Source: Sarcophilus harrisii
Lineage: Eukaryota > Chordata > Mammalia > Dasyuromorphia > Dasyuridae
Assembly (NCBI RefSeq): GCF_902635505.1
Contig: NC_045426.1
Span: 332,062,374-332,126,373, forward strand
DNA length: 64,000 nt
Reading direction: 5' to 3'
The position numbers and the translations under genes were made by a program. The notes under the pieces are model-generated. The model was not told the DNA's origin and made no database searches. It was given only the letters and a program-made list of their open reading frames with translations. This document shows, piece after piece, positions 1 to 9,530 of the stretch (the first letter of the stretch is position 1; the number at the start of each line of letters is the position of its first letter).

Positions 1-627
1 GGACTTGGGTCCACAGAGTGTTTGCTGTTGGCAGTAATGGCTTTTGATCGATATGTAGCCATCTGCAATCCCCTAAGATACACCATCATCATGAACAAGG
101 GACTCTGTGTGCAGATGGCTGCTTGGACCTGGACACTAGGATTTTCAGTCGCCCTTACACAGTCTGTGCTTGTTCTTATATTGCCTTTTTGTGAAAATAT
201 TATTGACCACCTTTTCTGTGAAATTCCTGCTCTTCTCAAACTTGTCTGTGTAGACATTTCCCTCAATGTATTTATTATGATAATTGCAAGTATCATTCTT
301 TTAATCACTCCTCTCCTGTTTATATTCTTTTCTTATGTCTTTATCATCTCCACTATTCTGAGAATTAAATCTAGTGAAGGAAGGCAAAAGGCCTTTTCCA
401 CTTGTTCAGCCCACCTGACAGTAGTGATCTTGTTCTATGGCTCTGCTCTTTTTATGTACATGAAGCCCAAGTCAAAAGACACTAAGCTTTTTGATGAACT
501 CTTTGGGTTGTCTTACTGGGTTATCACCCCAATGCTGAACCCCATCATCTACAGCCTGAGGAACAAGGAGGTAAAAGAGGGTGTGAAGAAAGTGTTCATC
601 AGAAATCTGTACTTAAGGACAATGTGA
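1..627 (+). CDS. Olfactory receptor, family 13-like, 5' end cut by window edge (OR gene 1)
   Basis: Seven-transmembrane odorant receptor that would couple to the olfactory G protein in sensory-neuron cilia. The frame is open from base 1 and no start is visible. The 208 residues seen run from the end of TM3 to the C terminus. They include MAFDRYVAIC at the TM3/loop-2 junction, the extracellular-loop-2 cysteines, [11 protein letters not shown] at TM6 and [12 protein letters not shown] at TM7, ending LYLRTM before TGA. From the LLAVMAFDRY stretch on, only 7 residues differ from gene 2 at 14.7 kb, so the two are recent duplicates. By that alignment the missing ATG lies about 315 bases before the window. 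No stop or frameshift is seen, so it is probably functional. A polyadenylation signal AATAAA at 910-915 is shared with gene 2. Family 13 assignment rests on remembered family motifs ([23 protein letters not shown]); the exact orthologue is not claimed. Confidence 0.95.
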   Translation, partial: GLGSTECLLLAVMAFDRYVAICNPLRYTIIMNKGLCVQMAAWTWTLGFSVALTQSVLVLILPFCENIIDHLFCEIPALLKLVCVDISLNVFIMIIASIILLITPLLFIFFSYVFIISTILRIKSSEGRQKAFSTCSAHLTVVILFYGSALFMYMKPKSKDTKLFDELFGLSYWVITPMLNPIIYSLRNKEVKEGVKKVFIRNLYLRTM

Positions 628-2816
628 AATATAAAGTTGACCAGTTGGGCTCTTTTGTTTGTGGGAACCTGGTTCTCTATATTCAAACCCAAACTCCTTG
701 GCATCAGTAGGATAAGAGTGGCTAAAAAACTTTACAAGGGGTCTTCATCCTTTTTCATATAGTATAAGCATTTCTGAAGCATAGTTCTACTGCTAGACCT
801 GTTAATTTCCCACCTCCATCTCTGCTTGATTTTATGGGGTTGATGATGAATTTTGTTAAAGTGTCATATGTATCAACACACATATATTGCTAAAAATTTG
901 TAGTTAGTTAATAAATTACATTTGTATGTCAAATCATTATCTCCAAATGTCTAATTTCTGATTTCATAGTTATTAAAATTTTAAGATTTCTGTGTAAAAT
1001 TGTGGATTGTATTTATATATTCATATACTCTATGCATTTACTGACCATGAACAATGTGCCAAGTCTTAGGAAAAGAAAATATATAAGTTCTTTCAATTCT
1101 CCAAGAGTTTACAAAATAAACAAATTATTCAATCAAGTAAAGTAAAAGCTAACAAAGATCTCAGCAGCCAACTAATGAATCTCATATTATACCAAACAAA
1201 TGGTTTTTCAACCTTTATTTCACAACCTACATAGAGAGTAATTCACTATCTACTAAAACAATGTCTCTCACTTAAGATAGGTATAATCCTCTAACTATTT
1301 AAGCAAAAAACAATGTGAGAAAATTCACACTGCAACTTTTTTGACAACTACCTTTTTTCATACTTCCATCCTCTTTTTCGAAGAAATTAATCAGTAAATT
1401 TACATTTATCAAGTACTTACTATGCCTTAGGCACTGTGCAAAGCAGTGCAGAATTGAAGAAAATACTATGAAAATTAGTCCTTATTTTCAAAGAGCTCAC
1501 TTGACACAAACCCATCTTCTACCTGCTACTCCCTTGAAATGCATGAAGATATTTAGGTCCCCTCTTTAATCAAGGCTAAACATCCCCACTGCATTCAGCT
1601 TATTTTCTAATGGTTTTAGCTCAATATCCTCATCATTATACTCATCTTCTTTTGTACAACCCATAGTATAACACTTCCTAAAATGTTATGACCAATACTT
1701 AGTACAATATTCCAGATATTGCCTGACCAAGGCAAATTGTATTAAGGATATCTCTATAATATTACATGTCATGCCATTCACATTGTAGCACAATATTAAA
1801 AATCTAGAATCTCTGTCAAGAAAATGATGAGGCTAACCAAACATAATCTTTATGATAACCATTTCCTTTTTTAATTTACTAATTATAATTAATTCACTAA
1901 TTATAATTCACTAAAAATTTAATTCACTAAAAATAATTAGTTCACTAATAATAATTTCATAATCTATATAATGTTTCCAGTTCTTGCTAAGAATAATATA
2001 TAAACAGGAAAATCTTACCTTACCAAATACAGGTTGGTAGAAAAAAAATGAACCATGTATCAAGTTCATTTGAATAGTATGATGGAAGATTTAATGATAA
2101 AATATCACTAAATGACAGAATCTTAGAACTGAAATGAACGTGAAAGGTAAGCTAGTTGAAAATCACCCATATATTCACTCTTTTATACAACATCCCCAAT
2201 AACTCTACAATTAGAAGGAGAAACCATGACTTTTGAGCAAATTATTCCATATTTTTACCCTGTGTATTTATTAGGAAGTTTTCTGTAAGCTGAAATTTTC
2301 CTTTATTGGAAGCTTCTCTTGTCTTTTAACATGTCCATACTTTTCCATCATAACAAAAAAGCGATATTTTTCCATGTCATTAAAAAAAACATTTGATTTC
2401 TTATGAGATGTCACCCATGATAGATGGAAATGCCAAATTTCAGATTTATATACATGAGCTTCCTAAAGTAGGAGTTCTTAAACTTTTCTGTAACACAAAC
2501 CATTTTGAAAGTTTGGTAGCACCAAGGCACCTCTTCTCAATGATATTTTAAAATCCAAGCTAATCACTTCCTAGTTGGCTCTATATCCAGTTCATTGTAC
2601 ATTTGTCACATCTGCCCAAGCTTTTTAGCTTATATACTGAATCACTAAATATAACATTACCCATCCCTCTACATATTATGACTACTACAAAGTGTGTTCT
2701 TCATGCACTATATTATCATATCTATTACAAATCATTTTAATCATTTTCTTGAATGGATTTGTATTGCAGTAAGTATTGCAAGGCATAATACAATCAGCAC
2801 AATCCCATATACATAC
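628..2816. repeat. Downstream half of a segmental duplication (copy 1)
   Basis: These 2.2 kb after gene 1 align nearly end to end with 15608-17735 after gene 2, with small indels (offset falls from 14980 to about 14918). Similarity stops abruptly at about 2816, where L1 sequence begins. No coding sequence is seen inside. It holds old interspersed repeats: one around 1400-1500 (the TTAGGCACTGTGCAAAG type) and a DNA-transposon-like stretch around 2470-2560 (GAGTTCTTAAAC...). Short reading frames at 2694-2958 run across the junction into L1 and are not genes. Confidence 0.85.
910..915 (+). promoter_or_regulatory. Candidate polyadenylation signal of OR gene 1
   Basis: AATAAA lies 283 bases after the stop codon, in a stretch (TTAATAAATTACATTTG) conserved after gene 2 at 15876-15881. 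Distance and conservation fit a short OR 3' UTR. This is inferred; there is no transcript evidence. Confidence 0.5.
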
Positions 2817-3590
2817 AAATTGCCAGCCCAGGAAAACAGACAACAACAGGCAGGAGTGGGTCAAGCAACCCCAGGACAATGAGCAAGTCACTAAACAAAA
2901 GCAGTCCCTATGTTCAAGGTTAACAAGAAGAAAGGAAAGACTAAAACATCAAGTTTGAAGAGAACAAAATATCCACATGTGAAATCTCAAAGGGAGATAT
3001 AGAGTAATATGAATCCCGAATACCCTCCTTGGAAGAGCTTACAAAGGATTTTAAAAGTCAAATAAGAGAGAAGAAAAACTAGGGAATGAAATGGGAGGTA
3101 TGCTAGAAAGAGTCAACAAATTCAAAAAGGAAAACAATTTCTAAAAAAATACAAGTGACCAACTGCAAAAAAGGAAAAAAAAAATCCACTGAAGAAAACA
3201 TCTTTAAAAGTACAATTAACTGAGGCAGCTAGATGGTGCAGTCGATAGAGCACCAGTAGTGAAGTCAGGATGACTTGAGTTCATATTTGATCTCAGACAT
3301 TTAACACTTTCCTGGCTATGGGATCCTGAGCAAGTCACTTAACCCCAATTCCCTTAGCCAAAACAAAAAGTACAATTAATCAAATATTAAAGGAAATAAA
3401 AAGCTAACTGAAAAAATCATATTTTAAAAATTACAACTGGGCAAGTAGAAGCTACTGTGTCTATAAGACAACAAGAATCAGTCAAACAAAGTAAAAAGAA
3501 TGAAAAAAATAGAAGCAAATGTAAAATACCTCATTAAAAAATAACTGAATGGAAAATAGTTTCAAAGGAGACATTTTTTAAATTTTCTGT
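2817..3590 (+). mobile_element. LINE-1 fragment, ORF1 region
   Basis: L1-like sequence with a possible ORF1 start near 2879 (ATGAGCAAGTCACTAAAC). It continues through AAGAGCTTACAAAGGATTTTAAAAGTCAAATAAGAGAG, the coiled-coil part of ORF1 recognisable in marsupial L1s. Multiple stops make it non-functional. A tRNA-derived SINE is inserted at 3220-3365. Near 3590 the recognisable sequence passes into the aberrant stretch described next. Confidence 0.75.
3206..3379 (+). mobile_element. tRNA-derived marsupial SINE inside L1, with target-site duplication
   Basis: The SINE body is at about 3220-3365: it begins GAGGCAGCTAGATGGTGCAG (tRNA-like box), passes GAGTCAGGATGACTTGAGTTC-type sequence and ends CAAGTCACTTAACCCCAATT plus an A-rich tail. 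Both sides carry the same 14 bases, AAAAGTACAATTAA (3206-3219 and 3366-3379). That is a classic L1-driven target-site duplication and shows the SINE is younger than the host L1. Confidence 0.92.
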
Positions 3591-4985
3591 TTATTTTTTA
3601 AAATTTTAAAAAAGAAAAACAGAAAAGCAAAATAAAAGAAAATTACTTGCAACCAAAAGAAAAGGGACCAAATTTAACAAAAATTAAAGGAAAGAAATTA
3701 AAGGAAAAATTATTGCCATTTTTCTTGGCCCTTTATTGTTCCTTTTGAAATTCAATTGTGGGTTTGTTTTTTTTAAATTTATTTTACCCTTTTCCCAAAT
3801 TTAAACAGGTTAGGAAATAATTTATTTAAAATAATAATTTAAGAAAGAAAATTAAAATATAATAATTCCCCTAAAAAAAATTCCCAAACCAATTAATTTA
3901 AAGTAAATTTACAAACCAATTTTCCCCCTTCTTATAAAATTTATTTAAGAAAAAGGGGAAAATTGAAATTCTTTAGCACCAAAATGGTGTTAATTTCAAA
4001 TTAAAAAAAGAAGAAAAAAGAAATTAATTGCAACTTCCCTAATTAAAAATTGAACAAAATTTTAAATTAAATATTAAAAAAATATCTTTCTAAAGGAATA
4101 ATAAAATAACCAATTGAAATAATCCCAAGGAAAATTGAACCCTATTTCAATAATTCCCAAGAAAAATTTCCCAGGAAATGGTTTTTCAAAATTTAAAATA
4201 ACCCAAATCATATAAACAATTTTAAAAAAAGGCAAAAAAAAAACTTTTGACAAAATTGGTTTTATATTAAAAAAATTTGGTTGGAGAAAAAAAAATGAAA
4301 ATTTTAAAATTGATACTTTTTAAACCATTAGGGCAAAAATAATTACTTCCCAAATAAAATCAAAAGGAGATTTTAACCAGGGAATTACTAATTTCAATTA
4401 GGAAATTTGATTTATTAAAAAAAAAAATTAGAAGGATAAATAAAATAAATAAAACTTTTTGCAAAATTGGATATTATATTAAAAAAATTAGAAAATAATA
4501 AAAAAATTTCCTTAAATAATAAATTAATTTTAGGGTTGCAATAATCAAACCCACTAAAATCATAGCCCATTTTAAGTTTACCAACAAAAAGTTAAATTTA
4601 CAAAAAAAAAGAAAAAATTTAAAAATTTAGGAAAAAAAATATTTTTGAGTTTAATGTAAAAAAACCCAGGAAAATCAAAGGAAAATTATTTAAAAATAAA
4701 CTTTTAATAAAATAAATAATTTAAACCCAACAAACCATCAATTTTTTATGGTTCCAAAAGCCCAAATATTTAATAAAAAGAAATTCCACCTTAAAATTAG
4801 CCATTTACCATGCCAAATAAACCCAAATATTGCCAAAAAATATTTTCAAATAAAGTTAGAAAACAAATTAAATAATAACAAAAATTAAAAAGAAATTCAG
4901 TTTATCAAGGGAATTAAATAAAAATCAAAGAAAAAGAAAGTAAAAGAAATTAAAACCCATTGTAAAACAGCAGTTAATAAAAACC
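3590..4985 (+). other. Run-rich, aberrant stretch apparently derived from L1 ORF2
   Basis: About 1.4 kb made almost wholly of short runs of A and T with CCC and GG runs, unlike the rest of the window. It still aligns in order to L1 ORF2. For example, 4780-4985 follows the L1 copy at about 22120-22330: CCATGCCAAT, CAAAAAATATTT, TTAGAAAACAAA, then TCAAGGGAATTAA and AACAGCAGTTA. ORF1 lies before it and the ORF2 C-terminal region after it. It most likely represents poorly assembled or badly polished L1 consensus rather than real mutation. No gene is present. Confidence 0.6.
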
Positions 4986-6290
4986 CCTTAGGCAGAAATA
5001 GATGGTAACCGTGGAAAGATTAGGCACAAAAGACAAAATAATCTACAGTATGACACAGTCCAGACACAGTAATCTGTATTATAACTATAGTAATTTACTG
5101 TTTGATAAACTTAAAGAATCCAACCTGTGAGATAAAAACTCACTATTTGACGAAAATTACTGGGAATTTAACAAGAGTATGTCATAAACTAGTCATAGAC
5201 TAATATCTCACACCCCATTTCAAAATAAGGTCAAAACTGGTACATAATTAAGACTTAAAGAATGGTACTATAGGCAAATTAAATTATCAAAAGATAGTTT
5301 ACCTATCAGATCTTTGAAAAAGTGAGGAATTTATAAGCAAACAAAAAATAGAGAGCATTATGAAATGTAAAATGCATAATTTTGATTACATTACATTTAA
5401 AAGGTCTTACACAAACAAAAACAATACAGTCAAGATTAGAAGGGAAGCAGAAATCTGGGAAATAATTTTTACAGCCAATATTTCTGATAAAGTCTTCATT
5501 TCTAAAATATATACAGACTCAAATTTATAAGAATAAAAATCATCCCCCAATTCATAAATGTTCAAAGGATATTAACAAACAATTTTCAGATAAAGAAATT
5601 AAGGCCATTTATAGTCATATAAAAAATGGTCTAAATCACTATTGATTAGAGAAATGAAAATTAAAACAAATCTGAGGTACTACCTCACATCTGTCATACT
5701 GGTTAAGATAATATGAAAAAATAATGACAAATGTTGGAAGGGTTGTGGGAAAACTGGGACACTAATACATGGTTGGTAGAATTGTGAACTGATCCATACA
5801 CTCTGTCCAACTATAGGTCAAAGGACTATAAAGCTGTGCATACTCTGATCCAGCAGTGCCACTATTGGATGTGTGTCTGAAATAAATCATAAAAGAGGTA
5901 AAAGGACCCATATGAGCAAAAATGTTTGCAGCAGCTCTTTTTGTGGTGGCAAAGAATTGTAAAATGAGTCCTGCCCATCAACTGGGGAAAAGCTGAATAA
6001 GTTATGGAATGTGAAAGTAATGGAATATTATTATTCTATTAAAAAATATGAAGAAGCTTATTTTACAAAAACCTGGAAAGATTTTCATAAATTGATATTG
6101 AGTAAAGTAAGCAGAACCAGGAAAACAGTATAATATGTCAGCAGCAATAAGATTGTATGATGATCAATTTTGATACACTTGGCTCTTCTCAGCATTTCAG
6201 TAAAGAAAGGCAAATCCAATAACCTTTGGATGGAAAATACCATTCACATTCAAAGAGAGAACTATGGAGACTGAATGAGAATAAAGTTAA
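4985..6290 (+). mobile_element. LINE-1 fragment, ORF2 C-terminal region and start of 3' UTR
   Basis: From ATTAGGCACAAAAGACAAAA the sequence follows marsupial L1 ORF2 without a break: TTACTGTTTGATAAAC, CCAATTCATAAATG, CTAAATCACTATTGATTAG, GCATACTCTGATCCAGCAG, GCCCATCAACTGGGGA, then GCAGAACCAGGAAAAC and the start of the 3' UTR (CTATGGAGACTGAATG). Many stops, no intact ORF. It continues the element that starts at 2817. Confidence 0.85.
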
Positions 6291-6294
6291 AATT

Positions 6295-7840
6295 ACAAAA
6301 ATAGACTAGAAAAGGGAGGAAAAAAAAAACACCTCACCTTAGAAAGATAAGGTGGTGACAGGAAAGATCAAAACACAAAGTCAGAAAAAGACAACAGAGT
6401 CAAAACAGCTATAGCCAAAGCCTCAATAAAAAGTATGAATTGGTACTGAGCCCAAAAAATTCCTGGAAAAGCTCAAAAAAAAATTAGAAAAGTCAAAAAA
6501 AAGTAGAACAAAAACTGGGGAAAGAAATGAAAGTGATATAAGAAAATAATGAAAAAATACTAAACATCTTGACAAAAATATACTGGGGAAGGGTGTGTAC
6601 ATATCTTAACAACAGAATGGGTGAAATTATAAAAATAATAATGAAATTTAAAATGCAAAAATCCACTGAAAAGAAGGACTTTTTAAAAAGCAGAATTGTT
6701 CAAATGAAAAAAGATGTTAAAATAATTTATTAAAGTCTCAAATAACATCTTAAAAAGTACAACTGGTCAAATGGAAAGAAAGGTACAAAAGCTCACTGAC
6801 TAAAAAACAATTCCTTACAAATTAGAATGGGGCAAATGGAAGTTGATGATTTTATGAGACATAAATAAATAATAAAATCAAAAGACTGAATAAAGTAGAA
6901 GAAATATAAAATATCTCATTGGATAAACAACTGACCTGGCAAATAGATTGAGGGAATGTAATTCAGAAATTATTGGACTACCTGAAAGCTATAATGAAAG
7001 AAAGTTTCTAAGCATCATCTTTCCAAAACTTACCATGGAAAACTACCTTAATAATCTAGAATCAAAGGATAAAATAAAAATTGAAAGAATCTACCAATCA
7101 TCTCAGGCAAAAGATCTCGAAGTTAAAACTTCCAGGAATATTATAGCCAAGTTCCAGACACTCCAATTCAAGATAAAATATTGCAAACATTCAGAAACAA
7201 ACTATTCAAATGTCATGGAACTATAGTTAGTATAATGTAAGATTTCTTCTGTATTAAAACATGAGAAAACTAGGAATATGATATTCTGAAATGCAAAGGG
7301 TTAGTATACCCAAGAATCATTTACCCAGAAAAACTGAGTTAAATGCTTCAGGAAAATATACATATTTAGTGAAACAGAGGATTTTTAAATATTTCTGATG
7401 AAAAGGCCAGAAATGAATAAAAAATTTGATTTCAAAGTACAAGATTCAAGCATAAAGAGATAAATAAGAAAGAAAAATTATAAAGAGATCAATAAGGCTG
7501 AATTGTTTATTTTCCTACATAGGAAGATTACATGATGTTACACATGATTACTGTTAGGGAAGTAAGTGGGATGATAAGTAAAAAATAAAATAAAGTGAAG
7601 GGGTAAGAGATAGAGATGTTCTTGGAGAAGAGGGAAAAGAGAGGTAGAATGAGGTAAATTATCTCATATAGAAGAGGTATGAAATAGGTTTTACAGTGGA
7701 GGAGAACATGTAGGATTGGCTGGCAAACTTTTCTCATCACTACTGGTTCAGAGAGAATGACATGTACATATAAAGATCTCTCTTACCAAAAAGAAAGGGA
7801 ATAGTTAGGGAATAAACAAAGATAAACAAGGAGAAATGGA
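6295..7840 (+). mobile_element. LINE-1 fragment, ORF1 and ORF1/ORF2 spacer
   Basis: A second L1 begins here with an earlier part of ORF1 (TTAGAAAGATAAGGTGGTGACAGG...). The longest surviving frame, 6948-7226 (92 residues), contains EIIGLPES, NLESKDKIKIERIYQ and NIIAKFQ, the RRM/C-terminal core of L1 ORF1p (usual RIIGLPE and IERAHR-like motifs). Other parts carry stops. The spacer continues to about 7840. It lies head to tail after the previous L1 piece. Confidence 0.85.
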
Positions 7841-8265
7841 ATGAAGGGAAATATACAGAATTCATAATTGTAAAAATTGTTTTAACAAATTTCTCTAATA
7901 AAGAATTCGTTTTTCAAATATATAAAGAACTGAGTCAAATTTATAAGAATACAAGTCATTTCTCACAAACAGGCATTTTTCAAACAAAGAAATCAAAGTT
8001 ATTTATAACCACTTGAAAAAAAATGTTCTTAATCACTCTGGATTAGAGAAATGCAAATTAAGGCAACTTTGAGGTATCCAGTCACATCTATCAAAATGAC
8101 AAACACGCCTGGAAAGAAAAATGCCAAGTATTGAAAGGGTTTGGAAAAATAGGGACACTAAAGCACTTTTAGTGGATTTTGGAATTGATACAACCACATT
8201 AAAGAATAATTTGTAACTACGATCAAAGGGCTACAAAATTGGGCTAAACAAGCTGGGTTGATTTA
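7840..8265 (+). mobile_element. LINE-1 ORF2 C-terminal piece joined to the spacer by an internal deletion
   Basis: At about 7840-7870 the spacer jumps to late ORF2: TTTCTCTAATAAAG, ATATATAAAGAACTGAGTC, AATCACTCTGGATTAGAG, GGGCTACAAAATTGGGC. Most of ORF2 (endonuclease and reverse transcriptase) is therefore absent. Either this is a single L1 with a large internal deletion or two fragments landed side by side. It stops before the usual 3' UTR. Confidence 0.7.
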
Positions 8266-8335
8266 TTTTAGATGATATACTTGTTTTTCTCGGATTGCTC
8301 TTTTTTTAGTTTTTTTTTCAGTGTTTCTCAATTAA

Positions 8336-8700
8336 TTTTTTTTATTATAGCTTTTTATTTACAAAATATAAGCATGGGTAATTTTTCAACAATGACCCTT
8401 GCAAAATCTTCTATTGCAACTTTTCCCCTCTTTCCCCCCAACCCCTCCCTCAGATGGCATGTAGACCAATACATGTTAAATATGTTAAAGCATATGTTAA
8501 ATACTACATATATACATATATACACACACATATCCCTACAATTATTTTGCTGCACAAGAAGAATCAGACTTTGAAATTAGGCAAAATTAACCTGACAAGG
8601 AAATCAAAAATGAAAGCAGATAAAAACAGGGGGATTGGAAATGCAATGTTGTGGTTCACACTCATTTTCCATAGTTCTTTCGATGGGTGTAGCTGGTTCT
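8336..8700 (-). mobile_element. LINE-1 3' end, minus strand
   Basis: The + strand reads TTATTATAGCTTTTTATTTA then AAGCATGGGTAATTTTTCAAC, CTTTCCCCCCAACCCCTCCC and ACATGTTAAATATGTTAAAG. This is the reverse complement of a marsupial L1 3' UTR with an AATAAAAAGC tail. It extends to about 8700 (AGTTCTTTCGATGGGTGTAG). It contains a CATATA-rich microsatellite near 8500-8530. No coding part is present. Confidence 0.85.
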
Positions 8701-9330
8701 AATCATTATCTTAATTAATTTTTAAAGTCTTTAAAGTTCTTCTATAAATTCTTTTGAAGCAGATTATCATTTGATATTGTTTGTTGGGATTAGGAGAGGT
8801 TTTTTAAAACTTCATTATCCTTCTCTGAAGATGAATTCCAGTTTTCCATATTCCAGTAGTTTTTTATACTTGGATTGTTTCTCTGCCTATTCATTTTGTA
8901 GCAGATCATTGCTATAATTATCTATAGTCCTGGGATATGAAGAACTGGGTCTCTACTCAGGTCCTCCTTCATTTCTCTCATCTGGCCTGGAACTCAACAT
9001 TGCCCTCCATTAAGTGCCAGCAGCCAGCCAGCACCATTCCTGCCCACGGATTCTGCATTCACCAGGTGTACGTTGGTTCCTTCTCACTCAGGGACATAGA
9101 TCCATGGCAGCACTGGATCTGACACTCCTTATCAACAGTGGTTCCCTTAATCTTCCTTGACTTCCTTAACATAATTAAGGACAAGTTTTCTATAGGATAG
9201 AAGAGAAGTAGACAAAAAGAGACAAAAAGAACCAGTTGAAATGGTGAGATAGAAAATGAATTATAATATTTGAGGGAGCAAAAACTAGAGAGAAGCATGA
9301 TTTTTAAAAGAACATAGAATGGTTGGAATT
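8700..9330. other. Unassigned stretch with a relatively GC-rich island
   Basis: 8700-8930 is AT-rich and unrecognised. 8935-9150 is markedly richer in G+C than its surroundings (CTGGCCTGGAACTCAACATT, GCCAGCAGCCAGCCAGCACC). It has no long frame with recognisable motifs. It could be a LINE 5' UTR or an LTR fragment on the minus strand; I cannot decide. 9150-9330 shows nothing recognised. Confidence 0.4.
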
Positions 9331-9332
9331 AG

Positions 9333-9530
9333 AAGCCTAATAAGCTTGATATATAATCAGGTGATTAGGATAGGATAGGATTTAGAACCTTGTAAAAGTT
9401 AAGTCCCACACCACTTCTCCATACAACTTTAAATTACTTCAGGGATTACATAGTCCCTAAGAACTTTGAAGAGAAAGCTGGAGGAGGGACAAATTGGTAT
9501 ACACATCTAATAGTTGAGCCTTTGAAACTT
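9333..9530 (+). promoter_or_regulatory. Shared upstream block A, copy before OR gene 2
   Basis: Core at 9424-9465: ACTTTAAATTACTTCAGGG, then AGTCCCTAAGAAC. The same core occurs at 25218-25262 and 47703-47745, each once upstream of a complete OR gene; this copy is 5.2 kb before gene 2. Flanks also align loosely (TAATAAGCTTGATATATAAT upstream, CAAATTGG downstream). TCCCTAAGAA resembles half of an Olf1/EBF site (TCCCNNGGGA), and AT-rich homeodomain-like sites lie upstream. Both site types are known in OR promoters. The promoter or 5'-exon role is inference. Confidence 0.45.

Noticed and set aside
6948-7226. 92-residue frame as a possible small gene
   Set aside because: Contains L1 ORF1p motifs (EIIGLPES, IKIERIYQ, NIIAKFQ) inside an L1 fragment.
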